NCBI GenBank assembly: GCA_032207245.1
Contig: CM063501.1
Location: 86,247,258-86,311,257, forward strand
Direction of reading: 5' to 3'
Length of the DNA: 64,000 bases
Source: Pardosa pseudoannulata
Lineage: Eukaryota; Arthropoda; Arachnida; Araneae; Lycosidae
The translations under genes and the position numbers were made by a program. Each line of letters starts with the position of its first letter. The stretch's first letter is position 1. Shown piece by piece: positions 46,261 through 58,355 of this stretch. Below the pieces are notes generated by a model. It had not been told where the DNA came from. It worked only from the letters and a program-made list of their open reading frames with translations, and made no database searches.

Positions 46261-46675
46261 TTCAGGAATTCAATAAAGGCTACTAATGATTTTAATTTGA
46301 ATGTATTAGCCGTTGTAAACGAATCATGTTTTCACTAAGCTTTAAATGACTTTACAGGGGATGGAAACTTTTTTTTCTTCGTTCTTCTGAACCATTAAAG
46401 TATTCTTTTCCAGACAATGGGTCTTCCAGAAACAAACCGTGAACTAATAGTATAATTTAGAGTTAACTTTTGAAATGACTCGACTTTAACTACAGCAATT
46501 AAGTTTTTCTTGTTGGTTTGATTCTGTTCCTTTCGATTCATTTATTTTTGAGTAAGGAATTATTACCTTGGCTTAAGTTATAAATAGTAGTAATAAACAC
46601 TTTAATGTTATTTAATTTTTCCTAAGAATTAAAAAAGTAATTATTTCGTTTTTATTAATTCTCCAATTAATCTCG

Positions 46676-47466
46676 TGTTGACTGCCTACAATTTTTTACG
46701 GATAATTGATAAATGTTCGTAAACATAAGAAAATTTTTTAAAGTTCGGAGCGGTTTTTGTTTCTTTTCAACGCTTCCAATGAAATTCAGAATCTGAGAAA
46801 TTTTTAATTGCGCTGACTCATATTATCAGATGAAAACCAGCGTTCTTTACTTAATTATATATGTTACCTGTTTGTATAGAAATGTATAGAATACAGTAGC
46901 CTCCCATGGTCTGCAAATGTTACAGATAATTATCAGATGGTAAACATAAGAAAATTCTTTAGTTAGTTTTAGTTTCTTAGCAATGTATTATAATTCTTTA
47001 GTTAGAATTGTAATATATTGCTACATAGTTGTAATGAAAACCAGCGTTCTTTACTTAATTATATATGTTACCTGTTTGTATAAAGAGATAGAGAACAGCG
47101 CCATGGCGCTAAATATTTTTAATGTACCTCTAATGTAAATTTGATAGCCAGAGCGATTTACTTACTCTTTCCACAGCGATTAAAATAGTAAGTTTTTTTA
47201 TAGATACTAGTTTGGGTCCTCGAGCAGCCGGAAAATAAATTTTTCCAACCATACACACGTATTTTTTGTTTTTTCGTATTTGAATAAACCACGCGTAGAC
47301 CGTGCATTTAAAACTACCATAATCCAAAGTAATTCTTTTCTTTCAAAACCCTTCAGGATAAATGTAAATGAAAAAGAACATATTATTATTTCTGATTTTT
47401 CATAAATTTTCTCTTCCCATTTCCTGAAATTTTTTTTTTTTCTTCATAATATGAAAGCAGGATGAA
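46676..47466 (+). repeat. Segmental duplication, copy 2
   Basis: Second copy of 45469-46260. It also contains two internal 'aaccagcgttctttacttaatt' blocks (46843 and 47039), so a shorter duplication lies within the longer one. 46261-46675 between the copies is AT-rich with no feature seen. Confidence 0.88.
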
Positions 47467-49242
47467 ATAATAAACTTGCAAAGTGATAATTAAAAGTGCA
47501 TAGTAATGATAAAATGTTTTAACTAGCTAATGTATTATTTTTAATGGAAAATTTTTCTTTTTAACAACATACTTGCGACTTTGTTTCAAATATAAATATT
47601 TTCCAAATAGCGAACAAAGCTTAATGTCTTTAGATAATTTTAAGGACCGAACTAATATATAATTATTTAGTGAACTTTGACACCCTTTCACACTGAATTA
47701 TATTCTTGTATGAGTTATGTTTTTTTATTGCCTATTTATACCTGTTGATTATTGTAAATTATGCCTCGGTGATTTTAAATTTAGTTATTATGATTAAGAA
47801 AAAATTAGTCTTACAGTGTTATTAATCCATAACTTTTAAACTGCAAATCCGCTTTTATAATAAAGTTTCAAAGTGGTAAACAGATTAAAAATTCAAAAAT
47901 ATTCTGATAATATAATTATAGTTAGCTGATTATATATATTAATATATTTAATATATATAGTTTTCAAATTTTAATATATCGTAGCTTCATTTAATCGAAT
48001 TATCCATTTTGTTGTAAAACATTTATTGTAGTGCTCGGTGCAGTATAGAAAATTTTATTTAGGGAAGTAAAAAGAAACATGTGTTTTTACATAGAGTAAT
48101 TAGTCTTAATCTGTTATATTCTATGATAGTTATTTTGATAATCAGTTAATGCGCATAAATTATTAATTATTAAATTAAATCATGAAATTAGCAATGTTGC
48201 TTTAGGCTGTTTTTGTTTTGGAATGCTACGTACTAATTTTTCTTGCTACACCCGGATTATAACGAAGAACTGAGCATTGTGCAAAATAATTTGCAATTTG
48301 CACGAAATGAATTATAAATTTTTTATTAAACTTATTATGTTTGTACATTATAAAGGTTAGAAAAATTGAGAATGCATTAAATAGCTTTTTTTTTACGATT
48401 GATTATTAAAAATCTTTAACATGATTATTTTACAATTGCATAATGATTAAAATATTAAAATTTTACAATAAAATAATTTTGTTATGTTAAAATATAAGTT
48501 TATTTTTATTTTAACAAATGCTAGAACTTATATATCTAAGCTTAGCACTAATGAAACCTATGAAACTTTAAAACGTCTCTGAACGGCTAAAAACATAGTG
48601 GGATGTAATATTCTTAAGGACTTTTTGAGTTTTATAAAAGTACATTGGTTACACCCAAAATCGAAGAGAACTAATGAGGCACAAAAAAAAATTTTCATGC
48701 AAATCTCACGAATATGTTTAGAAAAAAAATTTAATTCAAAAATATCTTGTGATTTCGTAAAAAACATAAATAAAAAATATTTTTATTTTTTTAGAGTTAT
48801 TTCTTATGAGATAATATTATTGAAAATTTAATTATTAATTACAATGTATAATAAAAAACTATAAATCTGAATAAAAAATAACGATGGGTTTTATACCACC
48901 AAAAATATAAAAAAATTTTGGACTGACATTAACTATCAGAATTTATTTCTAGATTTTAACAAACTGTAGGGTTAAAGACGAACTAAAAATAATAATGTAG
49001 TCAAAATAAAATTTAAAAAAGATAATTTGGTGGTATTGTTTTGTCTGGTCATTTACATCGAATGAACCAATGTTTAACCCCCAACTCTTCTAATGCTAAT
49101 CTAGAATGGTAAAACAAGGACGAATTTACATTTTAAGTTCTTTAGTGGTTTTTAATAAAATTTGTCGAATAAAAAAATTAAAGGGCAATGAAATATTTAT
49201 TTTTCAAAAAGTTTTCGTGGGTTGTTTGTTCAAATCCCTGTT
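47467..49242. other. Very AT-rich non-coding sequence
   Basis: No gene, repeat boundary or element was found. Overlapping opposite-strand open frames at 48558-48831 show no family features. Confidence 0.5.
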
Positions 49243-49780
49243 TTAACACATTGTGTGCGGGTACATTTCGCAGCGGAATTGTACCGGGAGCGGGCGTTTT
49301 GCGCTTAAATTTAGTTATTCAGTTAAATTTCAATAGATCGAAAATTACTTAATTTTTGAACTAACTTTTGGCATTTTATATTGAAATATATAAACAAATG
49401 TATAAATAGAATTATATAAATAACAACCATAAGATTTTTGTAAACAAAAAATATTTTTTTAGTGGATAAATTTATAATAGTATCGTAAATATGAAAAATC
49501 AAGTAGAAATAGTAGTATATAGTTTTAATTTTTTCGAATTATGTTATATATAAACATTTTTGCATTATAAAAAAAGAAAGACAAGAACATTCGGCTTCGT
49601 TTTCCTGTATATACCGTTATTTTTGTACCCACAAACAAACCACGTTGTTACACTAACCCGTACTAGTATCTGATTCGCGCTCAATTATCAAACGTCAGAA
49701 AACGTACTAGTACGTGACCCGCGCTTAAGTATCAATCGTCAGAAAACATACTAGTACGTGTCCCGCATACAATATGTTAA
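49243..49780. mobile_element. piggyBac-like element, family I, complete copy
   Basis: 538 bp with TTAA at both ends (49243-49246 and 49777-49780). Left tip cacattgtgtgcgggtacat; right end gtcccgcatacaatatg. It carries three subterminal actagta motifs rather than two, because a 'cgtactagtacgtgacccgc' block is repeated. There is no coding capacity. Confidence 0.92.
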
Positions 49781-49789
49781 AAGAAATTT

Positions 49790-51225
49790 TTCAATGCGAT
49801 GTCTTTTAAAATGTTGAAAACAATTTACAAAAACATAATTCCTTTTATAAAAAAATTTTTAGTCTTTGAATTTTTAAAACCATTGATGTCCTATAATACA
49901 ATTTCGCTTTGGTAGATATTTCGAATCCGACTATTAACACTTTTGATGTACAAATCGAACTAATAACTTTTGATGTAAAGATACTCCAATAAAGATAACA
50001 TCCGAAAACATTCAGTTTAGTCCCGACTTTGAACAGCAATATTCAGCTCCCGTTATCCTGTTCTCCAGACGCTTATTTCGCAGAGCCCAATAAATTCTTT
50101 CCCAAGTTCTCTAGAGAATGATATTTATCGTATCTTACTGACCGCAAGCTAGTCCGCGGGAGACAGGAAATTGAATTGTCTGGGAGCAGTTCCATACTTT
50201 ATTTCTCAAGATACAATCTTTTAAGTTCGGGGCTTTTGTCTTAGTCTTTCAAGTACACATGTTCTGTTTCACAATAATTCACTGAAGAAGCATTACCCGG
50301 CTCGAACATCTGTCGAATTGCTTATAATTAATTATATATTACCATTAGGTTAATATATTTTTAACCCTAAAAATGGTTATTTACAGATATTAAGACTGTT
50401 TAATCTTTGCTAAATGGTCAATGAAAATCACTTAAAATTTTTCATGGTATGAAATGCAGAATAATTTCTTATAATACAGTATTATTTGAAACTCATTAAA
50501 TGAAGTAAATGTCAATTCAGTAAATAGTCTAATAAATAAAAGTAATAATCGTATCTGTTATTATTTAAAAATTTGGGATTCGGATCAACATTTTATAACT
50601 TTTCACGTCTTGCAAAAAATCTACTCATTTAGCAGGTACATCGTCTGAAATCATGCAGTATTATTATATCTATTATAACACTTTACTTTTCAGCATTATA
50701 TCAAGTATTTACATATGATATCAAGTGAATTCCAAAATATTAGATGAATGAAACATAAAATTTTGCTTTTTTTTATAAATGGCCTCCTATGTTGCATAAA
50801 ATGAGAGCTGATCACTAATGACGACAGGTTTTAGTATGAAACGTTCTATAAATGTCATTTTCGTCTTACATTATGCAATCTATAATAACACATTTAAAGT
50901 ATTCTTTAATTTGTATTCGGCAGAAATGACTCTGTTATGAATGAGTTAATGCTATCACTCATCTATAACTCATATAAGTTTTCAGATTTAAGATATAGTT
51001 TAATAATATCCCTTCAAACTTCTAACTCCAGCGACACTTTTTATACATCTAGGCCTCATATGGGGTTTCAAATTTCAGTACTTCATAACGATTGGTGGCT
51101 TAAGATAAAAAGCTAACTTCAAATTTATTGAATGCATAAAAATGTTTTTTCCATTTGATTTTTCTCTCTTTAAAAATAATAGTAATTTTTCGAAACCTTA
51201 TTTATAGTGATATAAAATATAAGTA
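49790..51225. other. Intergenic, with a repeat segment at 50970-51090
   Basis: 50970-51090 (ttatacatctaggcctcata and gggtttcaaattt) is related to 55735-55860. 50040-50200 is GC-richer (gcaagctagtccgcgggaga) without a recognised feature. The rest is AT-rich. Confidence 0.5.
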
Positions 51226-51227
51226 TA

Positions 51228-52527
51228 CAGAGGATGTTCACACATTTTTAGACGATGTATATTGTAGTCACAAAATTAATTACATAAAATTATTGTGTTT
51301 GAAATGTTCTATTTGATAGCCCTTATTCTGAACTATCTTGAGACACCGTAATTTCCAGCATAATAAAGTATTTTGAAGTGTCAGAGGAGGTATTCTATAC
51401 CATTCCTCCGGAACAGCTTTCCAGAGTCCTGTAAGGGTTGTGGGGCGACGTTTGGATAATGCAGATTTTAAAACTCAGAAAGCACAAAAATCCATAGGTG
51501 GTACATAGATGATGAAATTTATTAGGGATATCAGTGAAGGGTATGGTCTTGATACCGGTTTTTTGTTCTATTTCTTTTCGGAAATTTACAGTGGATTTTG
51601 ATGTGTGACTGCTAGCTTTGTCTTCATGAAGTTCTACAGATTGATGGCACTGCGGGTAAAGCGATGGTATTTCATTCAGAAAAATTGGAAATAAAATATG
51701 TTCCTGATAGTATTTGGAGTTAATCTTAACAGTTTTTTCAACTCTCTTTTTTTAACTTGCCATTATATGAAAAACCAGCAGCAATCAGGAATCCCTTAGA
51801 AAAACTTTCTTTTGATTCTTTGAACCATGTACTTAAATATTTTTCTCCCCTTTTATGATAATAAATATCTCTTTTTTTGGTTGCAGTCATTTAAATACAC
51901 CCATGATTCATCTATTGCGACAATAGTTTTTCCATTTTTTTTTTTGGATAAATATTTCTCATGCAGAATTCTGCAGAGTGTCCTGTGTTCAGCGATATAC
52001 TTTAGAGAAAGAGAATGCACATTGCGTTTTTTAGGCTTTCTTAAGATTTAAATCAATGTTTACCATTTTTTTTACAGTGAACACGGAGCATTTTAATGAT
52101 TTTGTAACTGTCCTTTTGTCTAAGGGGATTTTCTTTTAACATTAAACAACGTACCTTTTCAATAGTCGAACATGTCCTTGGATACTTGATTGGAATTTTT
52201 GTTCCACTTGCGACTACAATTTGGCGTTTTTTTCTTCCTTTTTGACGATATTACCTATCGACGCTTTAGATATCACAAAACAATGACTCTCACATTGTTT
52301 TTGGATAACGGAATATATGAATACTTCTCTTTGGAAAGAGCATAAATATAGCCTTCGAACCACTGCTTCGTTAAAAACGCCATTTTGAATGAAAACAAAC
52401 CTCTGAAGCCGCAGACCATAATTTTGACTTTTAAAAACATAGTACAATTGCAATTAATTATTTTGCAACAAGAGACTATATAATACTGCAAACCAAATTC
52501 GTCTAAAAAATGTGCGAACCGGCTCTG
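51228..52527 (-). mobile_element. Full-length Tc1/mariner element, 1300 bp, inactive
   Basis: The termini are inverted repeats of about 28 bp: cagaggatgttcacacattt... and the complement of ...tgcgaaccggctctg, agreeing at most positions. TA flanks both ends (51226-51227 and 52528-52529). Length and a single minus-strand transposase are right for an autonomous element, but the gene is broken. Confidence 0.93.
51280..52383 (-). pseudogene. Tc1/mariner transposase, frameshifted
   Basis: Translation starts at an ATG (52381-52383) about 145 bp inside the right end. The N-terminal helix-turn-helix reads FEGYIYALSKEKYSY, and after a frameshift ISKASIGNIVKKEEK. The catalytic core shows AIDESWVYLNDCNQK (the second DDE aspartate region) and later HEDKASSHTSKSTVNF, matching the 'DNA..H' block. 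The frame shifts again, giving PMDFCAFVLKSALSKRRPTT-like residues and a C-terminus KLRCLKIVQNKGYQIEHFK before a TAA at 51280-51282. All expected domains are therefore recognisable in order, but several frameshifts and stops separate them. It belongs to the IS630-Tc1-mariner superfamily; I leave the DDxD/E spacing class open. Confidence 0.85.
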
Positions 52528-52745
52528 TAGAAGTGATCACCTAAATGCATCGTTTGTATTATAAGAAGTTAGGCGTTCATTGTTACAGAACGATTGAAAA
52601 AACATTTCTTCCAAAGGGTTTAGGAAGAATAGCCATACAGAGATTAACCGATCTCGGATGTGAAATTGTTACTCGTTTAGAACCAACTAGAGAACATGTG
52701 TAACCTGGAGACATGGGTAAAATTGCTTCCACGGATTGGGTTCTC

Positions 52746-53315
52746 ATAATTTAGAAGCAGGGACCATGGAGCAAGACCTCAAGGCTTCACATGCTTCCTC
52801 CAAAGATACCGTTTTAACTTGCAGGACATTGAGACCACAAACATATTTTACGTGCTCCAGCTGCCATTAAGGATCAAGGAGGATCGTCAATTTAAGAAAT
52901 AAACCTTGGGATGTTTGAAAGCAAGTCTAAAACCCAAAGTATCCCATAATTTTTGCTTAAATATTGTGTGCAAAATACTTATGCAACAAAATTATTCCCG
53001 AACTACAGCAGAATGATATGATTCTACGACATAATTTAAAAGCAGGGACCAGGGAGCAAGACCTCCAGGCTTCACCTGCTCCCTCCAAAGATACCGTTTG
53101 AACTTGCAGGACATTGAGACCGCAAACATATTTTACTTACCCCAGCTGCCATTAAGGAACAAGGCGGATCGTCAATTTAAGAAATGAACCTTGGGATGTT
53201 TGAAAGCAAGTCTAAAACCCAAAGTATCCCATAATTTTTGCTGAAATATTGTGTGGAAAATATTTATGCAACAAAAATATTCCCGAACTACAGCTGAATG
53301 GTAGGATTCTACTTT
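52746..53315 (+). repeat. Tandem duplication, 285-bp unit x2
   Basis: ataatttagaagcagggacc (52746) recurs as ataatttaaaagcagggacc (53031). The copies share 'gcaggacattgagacc', 'gatcgtcaatttaagaaat' and 'aagtatcccataatttttgc'. Unit 2 runs into the head of a SINE (gaatggtaggattctac), and unit 1 ends with the same head diverged, so the duplication included the start of a SINE. A related single copy lies at 30294-30425. Confidence 0.9.
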
Positions 53316-53692
53316 TTGAAACCGGAGTTCGCGGTTTGGAATATCACTGCAGATATAGATGTTTACACCCATTTAGAATAGGCTTTAACTCCTTGAGGAC
53401 CAGCACTTAATTGCTAGGTGACAGTTGTGAAAACCGTTGATATTCAAAGCCATCTAGTAGCATTTAAAAATTCAAATATAACTTTCTGATCTCCGATTAC
53501 GCATACGCGACGTTGGTCGCTCAATATCAACCGGAGCTGTACACGTGAAGTCGATGCAGGGCGGATAAGAGTGGAATCGCTGCGTCGCATCCATGAAACA
53601 TTTGTCGCGAACGGGTTAAACAGTAGGTTCCGGTCTCATTAGCCCTCGGGTGCAAAAGAGTATCACTCCAAACCAAACAACAAAAATACAGG
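53297..53692 (+). mobile_element. tRNA-derived SINE split by a TTAA MITE
   Basis: The left part (53297-53388) carries the A-box, gaaaccggagttcgcggttt, and atgtttacacccatttagaa up to ggctttaa. The right part (53616-53692) resumes acagtaggttccggtctcat and ends ctccaaaccaaacaac. The break falls exactly at the cggctttaagctgtagg site of intact copies. Confidence 0.9.
53385..53619. mobile_element. TTAA-flanked MITE (family III) inside a SINE
   Basis: 235 bp with TTAA at 53385-53388 and 53616-53619. Left tip ctccttgaggaccagcac, right tip tgtcgcgaacggg. The interior shares 'gccatctagta' and 'catacgcga' blocks with 62876-63097. Confidence 0.92.
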
Positions 53693-53698
53693 GTGTTT

Positions 53699-54243
53699 CA
53701 AAAATGACTGGTATACTTGAAATAAAACTAAACGGACAGTGATAGAAATTCACAGTTGATTGCAATATGCTTGGGACAATAGTAAATTTTCAGGCAGACA
53801 AACTTTTAAATTAGTTACAATATTACACAACAGATGGCGCTGCAGTCTGACAAATCCAAGCAATATTTACCTGTGGGGATTCTTAAAAGACCAGGTATAC
53901 TGCCACTATCCAGAAACAGTTGCATAATTGGAACAGTACATCTGTTCTGCATGTGAAGCCATCTCGCCCGAGAAGTTTACACGGGTTTCTGATAATTTCG
54001 TTCTTAGAATACGCCATATTATTGCTGCGCATGGTGGATATCTGGAAAATATCGTAGATTAGATTTTTCCAGACTGCAGCGTCATCTGTTGTGGAACATT
54101 GTAACTAATTTTGATAGTTTAAAAATTAAACCTAAAAATTTACTATTGTCCTAAGCATATTGCAATAAACTGTGTATTTCTATCACTGTCCGTTTAATTT
54201 TTATTGATTTTTCAAATATACAGATCATTTTTTAAACACCCTA
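53699..54243 (+). mobile_element. Long-TIR mariner-type element, 545 bp
   Basis: The ends are inverted repeats of about 160 bp: cagggtgtttcaaaaatgac ... ggacagtgatagaaattcac ... gacaatagtaaattttnagg ... aacagatggcgctgcagtct. TA flanks both ends (53697-53698 and 54244-54245). The central 200 bp keeps the last codons of a transposase on the plus strand. It is an internally deleted, non-autonomous element with unusually long inverted repeats for its size. Confidence 0.92.
53940..54062 (+). pseudogene. Mariner-type transposase, last ~40 codons
   Basis: One plus-strand frame reads CEAISPEKFTRVSDNFVLRI then RHIIAAHGGYLENIVD and stops at TAG (54060-54062), just before the right inverted repeat. The pattern 'c..i....f..v..nf..R...ci.a.GghiEn..' is the usual C-terminal end of transposases of IS630-Tc1-mariner elements whose tips read cagggtgtttcaaaaa. 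The stretch stays in frame for 40 codons, so deletion of the rest of the gene is probably recent compared with the 51-kb element. No catalytic residue is retained. Confidence 0.75.
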
Positions 54244-54249
54244 TATCCT

Positions 54250-55080
54250 GTAACCAATGACTAACTGGACCACCCCTAATATAAAGAAATTGCAACACCA
54301 TACTGAATAAGGTTTTGAAAGTCTCTAATGCAGTGTTCCATTCCATCTGCATGGCTTTATTTCTCTAACACTCAGCATATTACTCGAACAATTAATAATG
54401 CGATTATTATTCTTATGAATTTATTCTACCTCAATTATTCCGTCAAAGCGAATGCGGCGGTAAAAATATTAAAAGCAGCCAGGGAAACGAAAGAGTGAAA
54501 AATCGTTCATTCGAAATAAGCATAAAGAAAATAAGCTTTTAAGAATTTCGCGTGCCCAGAAATCACAGCTTCGTGAAATTCGTGATGAAAGTTTCTTGTT
54601 GGTAATTAATTATAAATATTTTAAGCTTTTCTTCCATTCTAACTACTTAAATTCGTTAAAATTAATTTCCGTGTAGTTTTTGGTCAAATAAGGAAATATA
54701 GTTTCACTTTGTATTATTTTCCTAGTGATTTAAATGAAAATGTAAAAAATAAATAAATATTTGTTTAAGAGAACTTTTGCATCTTACTACACGCAAATGC
54801 TGCTGTTAAATTACAGTATTTTTTCTTCTGGATCTTTCAAATTTCGATGAGGCATAATGTGAATTATAACTGAAAACGTCTTTCATTTCAAAACTGTTGA
54901 TATGGCTTTGACATAACTTTCTTTTGATTTCGAATTAGTTTTGGTACCAACTGAGGCATTTTGATTAAATTTTATGAGTGGAGTAATAAATTCAGATTTA
55001 GTATCATGTAACATAATGGATCTGATGCATTTTCGATTGTATGTTTGAGCCTCATGGATTACCATAAGATGTCTTAAAAT
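54250..55080. other. Intergenic sequence
   Basis: A short stretch near 54280-54300 (aaagaaattgcaacaccata) resembles a Tc1-type tip but has no partner. The rest is AT-rich without features. Confidence 0.4.
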
Positions 55081-55082
55081 AT

Positions 55083-55650
55083 ACTCGAATGAAGTAAAAG
55101 TTCTGTACATTGACATTCCTGTTGTATAGTAAATCGTAGCCAAGTTTCTTAATGGACTGCTGGGTCTTTCCTTAAAGTGGGTCTGTACCTACCATATTGG
55201 ATATTTCTCACTCAGTGTTAAACTATGGAATGAAATTTACTCGAATAAAGTAAAAGTACTGTACACTGGTATTCCTGTTGTACAGTAAATCGTAGCCAAG
55301 TAGCTTAATGAAGTGCTGGGTCTTTCCTTAAAGTGGGTCTGTACCTTCCATATTGGATATTTCTCACTAAGTGTTAACCTATGGAATGAAATTTACTCGA
55401 ATGAAGTAAAAGTACTGTACACTGGTATTCCTGTTGTACAGTAAATCGTAGCCAAGTAGCTTAATGAAGTGCTGGGTCTTTCCTTAAAGTGGGTCTGTAC
55501 CTTCCATATTGGATATTTCTCACTAAGTGTTAACCTATGGAATGAAATTTACTCGAATGAAGTAAAAGTACTGTACACTGGTATTCCTGATGTACAGTAA
55601 ATCGTAGCCAAGTAGCTTAATGGAGTGCTGGGTTTTTTCTTAAAGTGGGT
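55083..55650 (+). repeat. Tandem repeat, 156-bp unit, 3.6 copies
   Basis: actcgaatgaagtaaaagt starts units at 55083, 55239, 55395 and 55551, an exact 156-bp period. Each has 'gtacagtaaatcgtagccaa', 'gtgctgggtctttccttaaa' and 'ccatattggatatttctcac'. Units 2 and 3 are closest. Confidence 0.96.
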
Positions 55651-55734
55651 CTTTATACCACTACTTCAGGTACCAACCTTTAAAAAATGCTTTTGTCCCT
55701 ACTTACGTTCGCGTGTACCATTTAAACACACTAG

Positions 55735-55860
55735 GTCATATGAGTTTTCGAATTTAAGTAATTAAAAAATTATTCAAAATGATGTTTCAGCAGTCCTTTT
55801 ATCTTCAGTGACACCTATTATACATCTAGGCCTCATGTGGGGCTTCATATTTGATCGAAC
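55735..55860 (+). repeat. Interspersed repeat related to 50970-51090
   Basis: tatgagttttcgaatttaag, cagtgacacctattatacatctag and gcctcatgtggggcttca correspond in order to 50975-51075. Confidence 0.7.
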
Positions 55861-56460
55861 TCTCGAAAACTGTTAAGAGATCGAGACTGAAAAGTAAGTG
55901 TCTCGGATTTATTGAAGAAGGGAATACAGAAGAAAAACATTTTGGTTGTTTTAATTTTGCCTCTTTTAAAATGTTATTTATAATAGTATATAAAGTAATT
56001 ATAAGCTTACCCCCCCCTGACCATTCAGTCCACTTACCAATATATAAGATTTTACTTGAGAGAACATAATCTTTCAATACTTAAAATATTCATTATATCA
56101 GCTTTATTAGATGAGTGATAAAATTCTACTCGTGTCAGAATTTATTTTTCACAAACTTTTAACGGCGCACTAGCTTTAAGATAAAAGTTTTGTTATATTT
56201 AGTCATATATTGCGTAAAATAACATAAGAAATACTTTCAAAATGAAAACATGAAAGTATCTTACCCCAAAAAATATCTTCTAAACTATGTATACTAGAAA
56301 CTAAATTTTTATATTAAATTGAATAAAAAAATTCTGTTTTATTATTTAAAATAAAACTTTAAATGTATCTGATATTTTAAGGTTTAAAAGAATTAAAATT
56401 AAAGATTCTAGAAACATTAGAAAATTAGCCTGTACCGTGCAGTAAAATAAAATATATAGT
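55861..56460. other. AT-rich non-coding sequence
   Basis: No gene or element was found. Opposing open frames at 55826-56077 are background. Confidence 0.45.
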
Positions 56461-56461
56461 A

Positions 56462-56626
56462 TTAACAGATTGTGTGCGGGTACATTTCGCAGTGCAATTG
56501 TACCGGGAGCGTTTTGCGCGTAAATTTAGTTATTCAGATAAATCTCAATAGATCGAAAATTATTAAATTTTTTAACTTTTCGTATTTTATATTGAAATGT
56601 ATAACAAATATATAAATAGAAAAATA

Positions 56627-56691
<65 letters not shown>

Positions 56692-57013
56692 AAAATATAT
56701 ATATATATATAATATCATTTTGGCAAGGATAAATAAAAATTTAATTTTAAATCTAAATTGCTTTTTTTTAATCAACCTTCCCGTTCTGTGGTTCCGCATA
56801 GACTGACGTAAAAACTAGTTTTTATTTGTTCAAATTTTTCCAGAATCTCTGTAGTAGACAAGGACATTCGGCTTCGTTTTCCTGTTTATACCGTTATTTT
56901 TGTACCCACAAACAAACCATGTTGTTACACTAACCCTTACTAGTACGTGACCCGCGCTCAAGTATCAGTCGTTAGAAAACGTACTAGTACGTGTCCCGCA
57001 TACAATGTGTTAA
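56462..57013. mobile_element. piggyBac-like element, family I, with internal (TA)n expansion
   Basis: 552 bp with TTAA at 56462-56465 and 57010-57013. Left tip cagattgtgtgcgggtacat, right tip gtcccgcatacaatgtg. The paired cgtactagtacgtg subterminal repeats are present. A (TA)n microsatellite at 56636-56685, plus a shorter one to 56711, replaces part of the interior seen in other copies. Confidence 0.92.
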
Positions 57014-58355
57014 TAATTGAGGTACAAGGAATAAAAAAGTAACTGTCATCTGTTTAATATAAAAATAAGTTTCTAATTTTGATATTTCCCAATTTATTTT
57101 ACGGGTAATAGGATAGTTGATTTCTATTTGTCCAGTTTGCGTGTTTATGTTTCTTAGAACCATATTTCTTCATATAACAAGATTTAAATGTTTTTAATTT
57201 ATGTACTAGTCCCTTTTTAACGATCTAGGAAGAATTTTATTCTAAACAAAATACTTTATTTTACATTTTATCAAAAATAGGAAGTTTTTAAAAAAATTTC
57301 AGGAAAATAAGAACTACATCTTCTTAGTACGATCAAGATGAATATTTCTCACGCAATCTAAAATACCTTCTTAAGTATAATAATTCACAAAATAATTTTC
57401 TTTTATTTTCATATAATAAGGGAGAGAGTAAAATGTTGATCCTAATTTGGAATCGCATTTTAACTATTAATTAGTAAGTGTGTATGGATTTAAAAGGTGG
57501 TTCTCTTTCTATTCTGAAATGAAATTCAACCTCATCAATATTTCCCTAGAACCGTTTCATTTACATTGTCGTCTCTTCCCTTAATTGAATGAAAAATTAT
57601 TAAGGTTTCGCGAGACTTAATTAAATGTACAAACAATCGACGCTCTTAAAACTGGGATTAAACGAGTTTACATGTTTCATATACTCTAAATACCAACTTC
57701 CTTATTACTAGTATTTGCCACAACATCTAATTCCCTTGCACTAATTCAGATAATTTTTCACAACCCACTTAATCTTTCCAATCCGAAGCATCGCGGCAGT
57801 AGCAATTCAGTATAGTCACGTATTTAAAAAGACCATCTTAACCAAAGGCATATCGCCGGAAAATATCTGTATTGTATTATTTGAATGCATCTGAGACCCA
57901 GTATCGGGCAATCTGGCGTGGAAATCGAAAGACATTCCTGCTTCCATTTTATCTTCCACAATTGTCGTTTTCCTTAGCTCAGCATTTTATATCGCATCCA
58001 CCCCAACCCTCTCTCGTGCTTCAATAGGCACTCTAACTGACATAAAACCGAGCTTGTTCAATTCCCCTCGGGAAATGCACTTCTTTAGTTGCCGGTGAAT
58101 AAATTGAATTCGAAAAGAGGGGTTTCTTCAAAAATAAAAAGCAGATATTGTTTAAAACAGATTCTGAAGCTACAATATATGTGTGTGTGTGTGCATGCGT
58201 GCGTGCGTGCGAGTGTAGAAAGAGAGAGATTTTAGGAGAGTGTGTGGGTATATTATCGATTACAATTTTTATCTTCATCTGCAATATGAAAACAAAGGAA
58301 GTGTTACGTGATTTAGAATAGGCGCAAATTATTTCCTTAAGAAAACGCAACGCCT
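57014..58355. other. Intergenic, with a low-repeat, balanced-composition block at 57590-58110
   Basis: 57590-58110 has no internal repeats or element ends and is less AT-rich, with stretches such as ggcatatcgccggaaaatat and gcatcgcggcagtagc. No long frame crosses it. It is a candidate for conserved non-coding sequence rather than a gene. (GT)n/(GCGT)n occupies 58180-58212. Confidence 0.4.
58180..58212. repeat. (GT)n/(GCGT)n microsatellite
   Basis: tgtgtgtgtgtgtg followed by catgcgtgcgtgcgtgcg. Confidence 0.95.
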
